A DNA stretch of 64,000 bases, from the NCBI RefSeq assembly GCF_008831285.2, contig NC_045149.1, positions 14,162,629-14,226,628 on the forward strand, given 5' to 3'. Source of the DNA: Nymphaea colorata. Its lineage: Eukaryota; Streptophyta; Magnoliopsida; Nymphaeales; Nymphaeaceae. Below the pieces are notes generated by a model. That model saw nothing but the letters and a program-made list of their open reading frames with translations, was not told where the DNA came from and made no database searches. Shown here piece by piece: positions 23,302 through 34,930 of the stretch (position 1 is its first letter; every line of letters starts with the position of its first letter). The translations under genes were made by a program, and so were the position numbers.

Positions 23302-24983
23302 TAGGGCTGCGCACGAGTCGCGTCGAGTTCGAGTTGGGCCGGCTTGAGATTGACTCGAGTCAGAAAACTAAAAGCTTGAGCTTGAACTTAACCATTTAGC
23401 TTGCTTATGCTAAACATGTCCGGTTTTTTTAACTCATTTAGTCAGTACTTGTTCAACTTTCTCTCATTATAATCCAACATTCATTATGTAGTCTAACATA
23501 ATCAAGTTTAAACGATCGAGTTCTTACATACATGTATTAATTTTAATTAACTTATATATATTTATAAGCTTTATTTGCTTTTTCAAAAATAATTCTTTAA
23601 TATTTTTACTAATTTGGCTGAAACGCTAAATCGACCGATTCAGTACTCCATAATAGTGGCTCGGCTGATTTGGTTCCAAAAGCAATCGTGATAACATTGG
23701 GTTAAACAGTTTCAGATACATTTATGATGCTCCAAATTGTTTCATATATCGTACATGTATTACTAAAATGTCATTAATCATTTTTTGACTTTAACCAAAC
23801 AATGTTTTTTCGAATGCTGCTTATAACATTATCATGAAAACTTTGATAAAAATAACAGGAATTGAAACATGATTCATATTTAGGGATGCCATTATGTTCA
23901 ATTTGGATTAGATATCCTACCGAACCGTTTCCAAGAAAAAATTAATATCCGATTAAGTAATCGGATCGGATTCAGATTTAAGAAATGATATCTGATCGGA
24001 TTTGGATATGGATTCAGTTCAACAAATATCGAACCGTTTCCAAAAAAAATTAATATCCGATTAAGTAATCGGATCGGATTCAGATTTAAGAAATGACATC
24101 CGATCGGATTCGGATATGGATTCAGTTCAACAAATATCCTATATCCAATGCTTTTACATTTTAAAAGTCGGTTAAATTCGGTTCAGAATTTGGACTAGGA
24201 TTCAAATTCAGATATGAATTTTAAAATGGGATACAGATAGTGAAATTGGATTTTGGATTTGGATTCGGATATGACTTTTCCTTGTTTGTATTTGAATCTG
24301 AATATTTGGATATCTGATAAATGGATAAGTTAAGAGTATATCCAATTTGAATATGATTCGTTGACATCATTAATCATATTAGTTTGACGCTTACTAAATA
24401 TTAGGATGTTCAAATATTGTTTAAAATATTTTTTTGTAAACACACATTGTGGTACTAGCCATGTTAGAAATTGGTTCAAGTTTTCCTTCGTGGCAATGGT
24501 TGTTTCACTTACACCATCCACATTTCAGAGCAAATTCTTTTATATATTCCGTCACTTAAATGATGCTCCTTTGCCCCACAAGAAAAAAAAATTGAAAAGT
24601 TTGAAAGTAACCCAATGAACAAGCAATGTAATATTCACTTAAATGCACAAAAAGAGGAAAGAGAGAGAATAACAGATAGGTAAACAAGCGAAGGGCACAG
24701 ATGTGATATAAACCTGAAAAGAGGGGCAGCTGTCGATCACTGGACTTTTTTTCTTCATAGCAAGTGGGGCTCCACAACGAGTCAAGCCAGCTTGAGCTCG
24801 ACTCGAACACGCTCGTCAAAACACAGACTCCAACTCTGCATGTTTATAAACGACTCGATTGAGTTAAATAAATTAAAAGAAACGAGTCATACTTAGCATA
24901 ACCGAGCTCAATGAGTCGAGGTGGACCTCAAGCTTGAGTTTTCTGAGTGGAGCCAATTCGAGCTGGGCTCGTGTGCAGTGCTA
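23302..24983. mobile_element. Element with long inverted arms, hAT/foldback-like
   Basis: The left end TAGGGCTGCGCACGAGTC and the reverse complement of the right end (TAGCACTGCACACGAGCC) match, and similarity continues for about 150 bases through CAGAAAACT, AGCTTGAG and TTATGCTAA words. These arms enclose AT-rich DNA and a nested MITE at 23,881-24,372. The TAGGGNTG end resembles hAT termini, but the expected 8 bp target duplication is not seen (TTAGTTGG versus GCAAGTCA). No transposase is encoded. Confidence 0.6.
23881..24372. mobile_element. Nested hAT-like MITE with internal 107 bp duplication
   Basis: It begins TAGGGATGCCAT and ends TTGACATCATTA. The flanking octamers TTCATATT (23,873-23,880) and ATCATATT (24,373-24,380) agree at 7 of 8 positions, as expected for a hAT 8 bp target duplication. 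Inside, a 107 bp block rich in ATCGGATCGGATT words is repeated in tandem (about 23,924-24,031 and 24,032-24,138). It is non-coding and belongs to the family of the MITE at 35,734. Confidence 0.7.
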
Positions 24984-25084
24984 GCAAGTCATTGATTCTG
25001 GTCACTACATTCCATCAGTGGAAAAAGGGTGTTGAGATAGACAAAAAGAAAGAGATCTCCCTTTATTCCTTGTAGCATGCCTTC

Positions 25085-25258
25085 TGCCCCTCTCTCTCTC
25101 TCTCTCTCAAAAATTTTCTCCTCCCATTTTCTCTCTCTCCTCTGTCTGTCTCTCTCTCTCTCTCTCTCTTTACACACGAAATGGAAAAAAAAGAATGGGA
25201 GGAAAAAAAAATTCGCAAACGGAGAGAGAGAGAGAGGGAGAGAGAGAGAGAGAGAGTT
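25085..25258. repeat. CT and GA microsatellites in inverted arrangement
   Basis: CT-rich runs at 25,089-25,170 are followed by GA-rich runs at 25,221-25,257 on the same strand, with an A-rich spacer. The two arms are complementary and could form a hairpin. Short Ser-Leu and Arg-Glu frames are translations of the repeat. Confidence 0.85.
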
Positions 25259-25289
25259 CCTTTCTGTTGTTGACGATAATTCATGCGTC

Positions 25290-26045
25290 AGGAATTAATT
25301 AGGTTGGATATATCTGATTATCAACCTGATTTTGAATCCATTTAACTGGATCTAGTTAAAAAATGATTCCTTCGTAGCCAAATTCGATCTACTAAAGATT
25401 CAACCCGGTTATGTTTAATTTTGGGATCTTATGCTATCAGATCCAAATTCAGCTTTAAAAGATAAAGCCCAAATCCAAATCCAAATAGACACAATCCTGT
25501 TAGCTCAAATACAAAAGAATTGAATCCAATGCTCCAAACCATTATGATCGAGTACAGGAAATATGATTTTGAATAAAATTGAAGCAATGCTGCGATGGGA
25601 TGCCTACGGATTGGATTCAAATGAGATATACCCTTAATCATACCTACTTTTTCGGATATTAACATATTCTGATTCGAATCCGGAATCAGATTTTAATATG
25701 AATGAAGAAAAGTCATATCCCAATCTGAATCCAAAATTCGAGTTCACAATCTGAATCCAATTTTTATAATAATATCTGAATCCGAATTTTGAACTGAATT
25801 TTGCCAATTTTCAAAATATAAGAGCATTAGATATGGAATATTTATTCAAAACTAAATCCAATCTGAATCAGTTTCCGAATCCAATTAGATATTTATGTAC
25901 ATCCAAGTCCGCATCAGAAATTTATCAGATGTCATTTCCTAAATCCAAATCCGATCTGATTTCTTTGTCGGATATTAAATTTTTTTCCATATCCAATTTG
26001 TTTTGAATCATTTTAGTTAGATAGCCGATCCAAATCAGATGTATT
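25290..26045. repeat. Degenerate AATCCGAAT / TCGGAT-rich repeat
   Basis: Words such as AATCCAAATTC, TCTGAATCC, CCGAATCC and ATCGGAT recur throughout, the same vocabulary as the hAT-like MITE family. No clean ends are visible. The part from 25,714 onward is repeated as 37,231-37,562 in copy B. Confidence 0.6.
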
Positions 26046-28600
26046 CACATTGCTATGATGCATCATTGAAGAATTATTTTTCTTTGCCACCGGAAGGAAG
26101 GAGAATGCCACTGGAAAATAGTGTTTTGGGCTTTTGGTTGGCAACTACGACAATTGTTTGGGAATTTTGATGGCCACTGGATGCGTTGAAGAGCCGCGAC
26201 CACCTTCCACGAGTGACAGAAGCCATTAAAGAAAGCATTGTTTCTGGTGTCGGAACACCGCAGTGAATAGGAAACAATTTTCACACTATAAAGCTCCTCC
26301 ACCGTCTTTTTTCTCCCTGCAACTTTGGCCTTCCTTCGGTTCATATCCAAAGCCATGTGCACTATTTCATTTTCTTCTTCTTCTACATTATGTAAGCTCG
26401 GCTATCACTGGTCTCCATAGAGCATGCACCCACGAGGATAATCTAAAACTTTAAATTTATAGTTAGATTTTCATGGACCTGGGTCTACTTATATGAGGCA
26501 GCCCCATGAACTTGGGTGAACTCAACTTACTCTAGATCGAAGTGACCATCTAGGCACCCAAAAACTCGCCAGGATGCTTCTTTGCAGTAAATCAATCCCT
26601 CGTCTGCAACACTGATCGATGGAACCCTCTTTTCCCCATATTCTTTTTTCAAAACAGAATGAATCACAACTCCTTTTCCCTTCTTTTTTAAGTTGTGATT
26701 TTATGCCCATTTATTTTTTCCATTAATCTGAATTGATTGATGGCTTTTTTTCTCTTTATTTGAAGGTAAATGATGAAAATGGCGTAAGCAATTGAAGATT
26801 CTGAATTCTGGGGAGCTTGAAGGGTTATTATGATTCTGTGTTGTTCTATAGAATGACATGGTTCATATTTGCTTTTGTTGAATCTTTTCTACATTTAAGA
26901 CGTTGATTATTCTTTCTTTTTCCAGAAACTGAACTGAAATCTTGCTTATGTGATTTTGTTGAATTTTTTCTACATTTAAGACGTTGATTATTTTTCTTTT
27001 TCCAGAAACTGAACTGAAAGCTTGCTCTTCATGTTTGTATCGACCGATCTGGTCTTCATGCTTTTTGGCATCCTTTCATTGTGGCCAGAACTCAACATTC
27101 ATTTTTGCTGACTTAGAACATCTGGAAGAGGGTTTTTAATTTGGCTTCTTAAGCTATTCAGACATTCAAGGGCTGCTTGGTAATTGTAGTTGTTATTTGA
27201 ATATACTAAAAATGGGGTAAACTCATGAAACATTTTAATAAGTGTTCCAAGAATCTTATCCAAATCTTTACAATATATTCATGAAACAGTTGCAAATTGT
27301 TTCCTTTGCAATTCAGCAATTCAAGTCTACAGCAATTTATGAAGTTCCTCTTCTCATGTATCTATGGTTGGTTTGATTTTCTAACTAAAATTACATATAT
27401 AAGATTTATTTTCTATGTGATAGAGGGTGTAACGCACTAAATGTAAAAGCGAAAAGTTCTGTGCAAATGTTGATAATGATAAAGAATTTACTTTTCACTA
27501 TTTCTTCATGTTTATCTATAATGAGTTGCAAAACAAAAAAAGGTACTAGTTTTGTAAAATTTGAAGCTGGGATTGGTTGTAGGGAGATGCTATTGTCAGT
27601 CATTTATAAAGAGAACTTGGATACTGGCCTCCTTTTATATTCTTAATTAAATTACATCCTTATTATATTAGATTTTTACATTGATTCTCTTGTGGATAGG
27701 AATCACAAACTTTTTTTGACCATATAAACAACAGCCGCGTATTTTTTCTCCAATAAATTCTAGATGAAAGTGGTCAAATTGTAGTTTCAAAATTTAGCAG
27801 GAGAAGAAATATGATTTTTCAAAAATTTTATATAGGATAAATCATTTTTTAAAATTTACAAGTTTTTTTTTTTTGAGGGGGGGGCTGCGCCCTTGCCAGC
27901 CCCCTAGTTCCGCCCCTACTGTTCATAGAATCTATTCTATTTGTCACTGCAGATTGAAACTAATAGCTCTGCATGTTTAAGGAATAAATGCCATTGAAAA
28001 GCATTAGTGACACAAATTTAATATATTAATCCATGACAACTATAAAACACCACTACTGACCATTCAGTGAGACACACCACATGCCATCTATATTTGATGG
28101 CAGATCAAAAGTGCCACTAAAGACTTTACAATGGCACATATTTATATGTCATCATTGATATTGTATGCAACCCAAGAATACCACAAAAGACCTTTCACTA
28201 CTTCCGCAATAGTGTGCATATGAATGTGCATCTACTTAAAAGTAGCAATATTAATTATTAAACATATTATATTATTTTATCAATCTAACCTTGTAGATAT
28301 GATCTTAAGAACGATTTTTGAGAAATATATATTAAGTTGATCATTTTTTATATTAATAACGTTTTCTTCAAATAAACGGCTCTTATAACATCAAAAGTTT
28401 GTTTGTAGAAAGTTCAAATTTTGTATAAAGTTAACTTTAACTAAAACATGTTTTACATTAAATTAAATTAGTATTTAGAAACAGATGGGGAGGTTCACAT
28501 TTTTTAAAGCCCTTTTTATCGCTAATTTAACCAGTCTAGATTCTATCCCTTAATGCTCGGCCGGTATGTGGATGACCCACTTACTTCTCTTTTCTTTTTT
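26046..28600. other. Unassigned low-copy-like stretch in copy A
   Basis: No gene family recognised. The region 26,180-26,400 is more balanced in composition and carries a plus-strand frame (containing LPRVTEAIKESIVSGVG in copy B numbering near 37,720) that is interrupted in copy A; it could be a host-gene fragment but cannot be named. An 80 bp tandem duplication lies at 26,875-27,031. A GCCCC-rich dispersed repeat lies at 27,835-27,920, and a dispersed repeat shared in inverse orientation with 57,343-57,500 at about 28,365-28,525. Confidence 0.4.
26875..27031 (+). repeat. 80 bp tandem duplication
   Basis: TTTGTTGAATCTTTTCTACA...CCAGAAACTGAACTGAAA is present twice with few differences (about 26,875-26,953 and 26,955-27,031). 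Both carry a pyrimidine tract followed by CCAG, like a splice acceptor. The same pair exists in copy B at about 38,393-38,545. Confidence 0.8.
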
Positions 28601-29168
28601 TCATTCTTTTTTTTTAATGACAGTCAATAGTGTCGCCATGGTCTAGCATCGTGTGGGATAGAAGATGCTTCCCCTTGCCTCTGTGAGAAGGGTGAGCTGT
28701 CGCGCCTTGCCATCGTTGTCACAGCCCAACCTCGCTGGCAGAGTATCTGCCCGCCGTTGAGGGTATGGCAGGCTGTTGTTTCCTCAGGGCGGCGACTTCC
28801 CCTGCCCTACCTTCACTGGCAACCAGCAAGGCACACCTCTTGGGGTACACAACAGCATCCATTGCCTCAATATTTTGTTTAATGAAGAAATAGTAAACAA
28901 AGGGAGGGAGGACACCTGCCTCCTCACCACTGAAAGCCTGTCGAGGCCTTTCCATCACTGGCAGGTCCACCGGACACAAAAGGCAGCAGCAGGCACTGAC
29001 GGGGCCAGAAATTTTTGGATATGGAGCACTATTATAGAAATTCTCATTTCTAGAGGGGCACAACATATATAAATATGTAAATAATTGTAATAAATCTATG
29101 TAAAAATATGTAAAAATAAATAAAATTTTATTGGTGGTGTGGACAATTTTGTGGCTGTCGAACAACAT

Positions 29169-29170
<2 letters not shown>
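28600..29170. other. Unassigned stretch in copy A
   Basis: A moderately GC-rich block (28,630-29,000) with overlapping frames on both strands, none matching a known family. In copy B the same block (40,085-40,460) has several single-base deletions that change every frame, arguing against a real protein. Confidence 0.3.

Positions 29171-29203
<33 letters not shown>
29171..29203. repeat. (AT)n microsatellite, copy A
   Basis: An uninterrupted AT run of about 33 bases. The equivalent run in copy B (40,620-40,648) is about 29 bases, a length difference expected between haplotypes or from sequencing slippage. Confidence 0.95.
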
Positions 29204-29206
<3 letters not shown>

Positions 29207-29799
29207 TTTAGATTTTCAAAATCACTAAGAATTCGATCCAACATGATGGATGGCTTAAAAAAAATAGTATCAAGTAACACTTTTTTCTCTTAGTATCAAG
29301 TAACACTTGGCTCTGCCCCTATGTAGGTGACAGCTTCCCCTCCCTCCCTTTTTTTTTGTGAAAAAAATATGTTGTACAGTCTCCCTCATAGGAGCAGAGG
29401 TGACCTTTGATCGAGGCCGCGGCCTCCCCCTCCTCAAACAGCATGAGGAGGTGACACCTTTTAATACTAAATCCATGAATAGGGCTGTAGGCCTCAAAAA
29501 GCATGAATAGTTGAAAACAGTGGAACAATTTCAAATGCAAATCAGCTGGGCTGTAGGCCCCTCCCTTTTAATACTAAAAAATAACAAATGACTGAAGATA
29601 TCGTAAAGAAACCAAAAGAACATAAGGAAACCCTCAAGGTAGCCTACAGAAGGCAACAAGGATCCAAAACAAAGAAAAGAAAAGCTTTTAAGACCACTAC
29701 CTTATAGAATATTCCGGAATGTGGAAAAGAAGCACATCAATGACCTCACCACTAGGATTGTAACCCCTGAAACGACCTTTCTTTCCAAACCCCATCAGA

Positions 29800-30332
29800 A
29801 ATGCTCACATACCTTCTATTCTACCATGGCCAACTGTCGTTTTCCCCTTTCTCCTTATCCCCTGTTCTCTAGAGCACATAACAATGGTCTGCAATCCATT
29901 ACGATAAAAACATATGGATTTACCACCATATCGACATTGGATGGCACTTTCCCTGGATCTGATAGAATACCTGCGGAAACCACAGTCCCATCTATCTTTT
30001 ATGTTTTTGAATCCACCCTGCATTGTCAACAGAAATCTTTCCATAGATTCTAAAATTTATATCTTCTATCTCTTTCAGAATTAGTGTGCACTCATTTATC
30101 TCTTTCCAAATCATCCAGGTGATCATTGGAAAAGGAGACACCAGCATTTATTTATCCAACTACTGCAAAAATGTTTCATTCTCCACCAGTCATACTCTTT
30201 CTTTATTGAACTAAAAGAAGGAATAAAGATATTAAATTTTCCTCCCACATATTTCTTCACATAAGAAGAAAACTCGCAACATCCAAACAGATAAAAAGGA
30301 GACTCTTCCCTTTTTTTACAAAGGACACATCT
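29800..30332 (-). pseudogene. L1-type LINE, C-terminal end (left part, copy A)
   Basis: On the minus strand this encodes the end of a plant L1-like ORF2: a zinc-finger-like RCVLCKK region at 30,300-30,330 (the zf-RVT domain, cut there by the Ty3 insertion) followed by the tail seen intact in copy B (MITWMIWKEINE, an L1-typical IWKERN-like motif) and KIKDRWDCGFR-type sequence to about 29,800. Frames are broken by small indels. The rest of the LINE resumes at 35,334. Confidence 0.7.
30328..30332 (+). other. Target-site duplication CATCT, left
   Basis: CATCT immediately precedes the LTR start TGTTTCCC and recurs at 35,334-35,338 directly after the LTR end TGTGACA. A 5 bp duplication is typical for Ty3/gypsy integration and proves that the element is a single complete insertion. 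Confidence 0.9.
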
Positions 30333-30729
30333 TGTTTCCCTAAGTCTGAATCTATTTTTGCATACTTCACTTTTGCTTACTGTCTTTGGTTATACTTTTG
30401 TTTACCTGTGATGGAACACCCACCCACCGGTCCCAAATGCATATAAGGGATTCTGTATTTTGGGTGGTCGGCATTTGAATACTATAAGAGGCCCCAGCCG
30501 TCCTATGTAAGTAAAGTTGTGATTTCTTTCCAAACACCCTTGCTTACATCGCTCTTGCGATCAATGTAATTTATGCCATTGCAAGAGCATCCCTCAAATT
30601 TTCTTGCGATCTTTGATTTCCTTGCACCCGCGTTATTCTCAAGTCTTCCGCAAACTCTTGAGTCCTTTAGGCTTACGGTGAAGGTGCTATCACCGGGCCA
30701 CCCGAGCCGAAGAAAGTCAGCTCGTGACA
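30333..30729 (+). repeat. 5' LTR, copy A
   Basis: 397 bp, TG at 30,333 to CA at 30,728-30,729. It holds the TATA-like box ATATAAGG (30,441-30,448), followed by TTTTGGGTGGTCGGCAT and later AAGAAAGTCAGCTCGTGACA at the end. It is about 3 bases shorter at the start than the 3' LTR, which reads TGTTGTTCGCC. Confidence 0.9.
30441..30448 (+). promoter_or_regulatory. TATA-like box in the LTR
   Basis: ATATAAGG lies about 110 bp into the LTR, the usual place for the U3 promoter of a plant LTR element, and is kept in the 3' LTR (ATATAAGG near 35,045) and in copy B (41,879 and 46,490). Confidence 0.55.
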
Positions 30730-30731
30730 AC

Positions 30732-30746
30732 TGGTATCAGAGCCAG
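30732..30746 (+). other. Primer-binding site, initiator-Met tRNA
   Basis: TGGTATCAGAGCCAG starts two bases after the LTR end, complementary to the 3' end of plant initiator Met tRNA. Copy B has the same site at 42,171. Confidence 0.9.
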
Positions 30747-30826
30747 TTTGATCATCTGGCATGGTGGGGCGTGGGGAGCTTGGTTGGTGTCAAGCTATCC
30801 AATGATTGGCTGCTATCTGTGGTATC

Positions 30827-31757
30827 ATGGCTGTAGATGAACAGAATTCTGTAGCGGAGGGAGTACAGACTCGTCAACAAAAGAAGACGAGTGTGACCAA
30901 TGAAGGAATGGAAGCACGGCTGGTTGCGATCGAGACAACCATTGCCTCCTTGACTCATTCCATGACCGAAGCTGCATGGAGCTTTGAAGAGTACAATGTT
31001 GGGACGAATCAGAATATGGAGCAGGTGAACTCTCAGTTAGGAGAAGTTTTAGCCTGTTTAGCTGCGATGGAGGATGAGATGGAAGTCCTCAGAATGTGAA
31101 ATAGGACCCTGGATAATCGGCTTCCTAGAGGGACAAAGAGGTACAGCGATGTTCGAAATGCTAAGGAATTCGAGAACTTTCTCTATCATCTCGAAAAATA
31201 CCTCAAGGTGAACCAGATCCATGATGATGAAATGAAGATCACAACTGCCTCAATGTTTCTGATGGATGACGCCATGCTGTGGTGGTGGAGGTGGGAGAGT
31301 GACGTCGAAGTGGCATCTGCACTATTGACACTTGGGAGGAATTCAAGCATGAGATGTGCGAGTATTTCCTGCCCAAAGACATAGAATATCTTGCAAGATG
31401 GCGATTGATGGAACTCAAGCAGATCGGATCGATCCATGCTATGCTCAAGCATTCACAACGAAGATGCTTGAAATTTCAAGAATGTCTGACGAGGGATCGA
31501 CTATTCCATTTCATGAATGGATTACAACCATGGGTGGAGCAAGAACTCTGGCGACAAGACCCAAAAGACTTGAGTAGTGCCCTTGCAGCGGCCAAAAGCT
31601 TGGTAGATACCTTAAGGCGGCTGAAGTTTGAATACAAGCCCTACAATTCCATTAAGGGTGCAAACAGAAACCACAACAGTGGTGGGAACAATTGGAGAAC
31701 TCGACAAGTAGAAAAGGGGAACACTAATGCAGCGGTCTCAGAAGAACAATGGTGAAA
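30827..31757 (+). pseudogene. Ty3/gypsy gag, copy A
   Basis: Starts at ATG 30,827 (MAVDEQNSVAEG). A coiled-coil-like N-terminal part runs to 31,099, where an in-frame TGA follows LRM. The gag core continues (MTTASMFLMDDAMLWWW-like region with WEEFKHEMCEYFLP in copy B) to about 31,757. In copy A a one-base loss near 31,310 breaks the core; in copy B that spot is intact. Gag forms the particle that packages element RNA. Confidence 0.85.
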
Positions 31758-31799
31758 ATGCGTGAGATGGCAACACTTATAGGCCTTTCCGGCCACCAC

Positions 31800-32330
31800 A
31801 AGGATTGAAGTGTTGGCACTGCAGTGGGAATCACTTTGCTTCAAAATGCCCGAATGTCGAAAGCACTAGGCCAGCACTTCGAAACAATCTGATTTTTCTG
31901 TGCAGGGTCAAGAAGAGGAAGCATATGAGAGCTCTCCAAATCCTCAGTGCTTTGAAGGAGACCCTGAAGGTGACAACAATGACGGCCACATGACTCATGT
32001 ACTTGGACATCTTGGTGAATGGAAAGTCCACGACAGCATGGTGGATGCTGGTGCAACACACAACTTGTCTCGGAAGAGGAGGCGAAGAGATTGGGCTTCA
32101 CCCTAGAGAGGGGGGAGTTACGCATGAAGGTGGTGAACTCAGAGGCGAAGTCCATCCACGGAGTGGTCCGGGATGTGGTAGTGAAGATTGAGAGCTGGTC
32201 TGGAAAAGCCAACTTCTCGGTGCACCGATGGATGATTTCAAGATGATCCTAGGCATGGAGCTTCTCAGTTTGGCAAAGATAATCCCAATGTTGCATCTGT
32301 GTGCCATCGGTATTCTTGATGAGAAGTTTC
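31800..32330 (+). pseudogene. Ty3/gypsy zinc knuckle and protease, copy A
   Basis: The zinc knuckle CWHCSGNHFASKC (C-x2-C-x3-H-x4-C) lies at 31,811-31,849. The protease region at about 31,990-32,120 contains the DAGATHN active-site box, but single-base deletions near 32,037 and 32,070 break it; copy B keeps it in one frame. The linker to RT ends near 32,330. Confidence 0.85.
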
Positions 32331-32394
32331 CTTGGTGGCGAACAAGGAAGTGGCTGAAAACTCCCTTGATTCGGTCCTAGAGGCACTTGTGCCT

Positions 32395-33115
32395 GTCTTG
32401 GAAGAGTTCACAGAAATGATGCCTATGGAACTCCCCAGATGACTACCACTATGACGTGAAGTGATCATGCTATTGAATTGGTCCCAGGTGCAAAACCACC
32501 TGCAATGGCGCCTTACCGGATGAGTCCCATGGAGTTGAAGGAATTGTGACGTCAACTAGATGAAATGTTGGCGGGAGGAATCATCAGGCCTCAAGGCTCT
32601 TTATGAAACACCTGTGTTGTTTCAGCTGAAACACGATGGCTCAAGAGACTGTGTGTCGACTATCCTGCATTGGACAAGGTAACAATCAAGAAGAAGTATC
32701 TGTGCTCATTGGTGACTTATTCGATCAATTGGGAAATGCATGAATCTTTCCAAAGTTGGATCTTCGATCGGGCTATCGAGCTATTGGCAAGTCAGGATAG
32801 TAGAAGGGGATGAACCAAAGACTACTTGTGTCACCCGCTAGGGTGCTTATGAATCCTTAGTTATGCCATTCAGGTTGACATGCGCCAGCAACATTCTCAA
32901 CACTAATGAACAAGATCTTTGCCCGTACCTTGACAAGTTCGTGGTAGTCTATCTTGATGACATCATGGTCTTTAGACACAGCATGGAGGAGCATGTCAGT
33001 CATCTGCAGATGGTGTTCGGAGTATTAAAGGAGAATGATCTCTATGTGAAAAGGAGAAGTGTCTCTTTAGTCAACAGGAGATCAGTTTTCTTAGCCAACT
33101 GTAGTACCTGAGTTG
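32395..33115 (+). pseudogene. Ty3/gypsy reverse transcriptase, copy A
   Basis: Fragments in order: the [18 protein letters not shown] region (about 32,460), GGIIRP (32,575), the VDYPALDKVT region (32,655), MPFRLTCASN (32,863) and YLDDIMVF (about 32,950), the catalytic box with both aspartates. In-frame stops occur in the N-terminal part (after ELPR and after KEL). Confidence 0.88.
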
Positions 33116-33189
33116 TGGTCCTTCCTCGGATTGACCAACTATTACATATGGTTCATCGAGGGGTATTCTCTAATTGTTACACCTGTCAT

Positions 33190-33660
33190 TGACTTGCTCA
33201 AGAAGAACACGCTTGGGCTTGAATGCAGTCTGCCCAAGATGCCTTTGAAGAATTGAAGAGAGCTCTTGTGAGAGAGGCTGTGCATAAGTTGCCCGACCAC
33301 TTGAAACCTTTTGAAGTACACACTGATGCTTTCGATTTTGCCATTGGCGGCGTATTGATGCAAGAGGGGCATCCAATCGCTTATGAGAGCCAAAAGTTGA
33401 AGGAAGCAGAGAAGCGCTATAATGTTCACAAATGAGAAATAACTACAATCGTGCACTACCTTCGTATATGGAGACACTTTTTGCTGGGAGCGCAGTCGTG
33501 AAGACTGATAATCTAGCCATGAGCTACTTCTAGATGCAGAAGAAGTTATCTCCCAAGCAGGGTCATTGCAATAATTCCTGGCCGAGTTTGACTTCGTGTT
33601 GGAATACGAGTGGGGGTAGACACACTGAGTTGCAAGGCAAAGCTTGCGTCCATGTGAATA
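33190..33660 (+). pseudogene. Ty3/gypsy RNase H, copy A
   Basis: A 71-codon frame at 33,223-33,435 shows FEVHTDAFDFAIGGVLMQ and HPIAYESQKL, the Ty3-type RNase H start with its first aspartate (TDA). It stops after NVHK at 33,435, and the remainder continues in broken frames to about 33,660. Confidence 0.85.
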
Positions 33661-33689
33661 GGGGCTTCTGAACTGCAACTAGAGGGGCA

Positions 33690-34900
33690 ACCTTCTAGAA
33701 CGTATTCAAGAAGGCATGCAACAAGACTCTTCGGCAAAGCATCTAGTATCCCTGGCTAAGACGGGTAGGACCAGGAGATTTTCATTGTGAATGGACTCCT
33801 TCTCACTCGAGGTGGACGAGTATTTGTGCCAAGGTGGGGAAATCTTCGGTGAGAACTATTGAAGGAAAGCCACAATACTTTGTGGGCAGACCATCCTGGC
33901 CAGGAGCGAACCTTGGCCTTACCTGAACGTGGCTACTATTGGCCACAAATGCAGGATGATGTGGAGACTTATGTGAAGACGTGCCTCATCTGTCATCAAG
34001 ACAAGGGAGTCAATTAGAAGACTGCCAGCTCATTGGAACCTCTTCCTATTCTGGATCATCCACGGGAAAGTCTATCCGTGGACTTCAATGTTGGTCTCCC
34101 AAAGGTCGATGGACTCAGCTCTATCTTGATTACTGTGAATCAATTCTCCAAGTATGCGACATTTATCCCAACCTCAAAGGAGTGCCCTACAAAGAAGACA
34201 AAAAAGTTGTTCCTGAAGAATATAGTAAAGTATTGGGGTGTGCCAAAAACTATTGTTAGCTATCATGACGGCAGGCTACATAGGCAAGTTTTGACGATAA
34301 GTGTTTTGACTGCTGGGCTCGGACTTATTGTTTTCAACAAGCTTCCACCCACAGACTCATGGCTAGGCACTTTGTGTGCACGAATTAGAAAAATTGGGTG
34401 AAATTACTTGATGTAGCCCAATTCTGCTGCAACTTACAAAAGAGCGAGTCGGCACGTCCATTCGAGATAGCCACTGATCAACAGTCGTTGATGTTGCACA
34501 CTCTCGTTGCTCAAGAAAAGGGAAGGCCATCTTTGCTTATCAGTTTGTCAGAGACTGGCAGGAGCAGACAGAGCTAAGCAAGGTGTTCTTGCACAAGGCA
34601 GCCAAGAAGATGAAAAATGGGCCGACAAAAGGTGACATCCTGTAGAGTTTAGAGTTGGAGATCATGTCCTCATGAAGCTGTACCCAATCGTACAAGAATC
34701 TTTCGTGAGGAACACTGTGTCCTGATACGAAAGTACGAATGACTATTCATCATGATCGAGAAGATCAGCAAGCTAGCGTACAAGTTAAACTTACCACTAG
34801 ACTTCAAAGTACATCCAGTGTTCCATGTCTGCAACGTGAAGCCTTTCCATGCTGATGAAGAAGACCTAGGGTGGAGCATGCCACAGCGGGAGCCGATCCT
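33690..34900 (+). pseudogene. Ty3/gypsy integrase, copy A
   Basis: Zinc-binding region with RGYYWPQMQDDVETYVKTCLICHQDKG at about 33,930-34,010, then the catalytic core at 34,033-34,401 (SVDFNVGLPKVDG with the first Asp). At the second catalytic site the usual SDRD reads SYHD, so that Asp is lost. The C-terminal domain with KLAYKLNLPLDFK and FHVCNVKPF lies at 34,752-34,900. No chromodomain was recognised before the polypurine tract. Confidence 0.87.
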
Positions 34901-34919
34901 ACAAAGAACACCATCATCA

Positions 34920-34930
34920 ACAAGGGGAGA
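34920..34930 (+). other. Polypurine tract
   Basis: ACAAGGGGAGA lies directly before the 3' LTR start TGTTGTTCGCC and would prime plus-strand synthesis. The same tract is at 46,366-46,376 in copy B. Confidence 0.75.

Noticed and set aside
28719-29168. 149-codon minus-strand frame as a gene
   Set aside because: The matching region of copy B has several indels that destroy it, and the frame includes AT-rich non-coding sequence.
31354-31755. 133-codon frame as an independent gene
   Set aside because: It is gag coding sequence of the Ty3 element shifted by a missing base.
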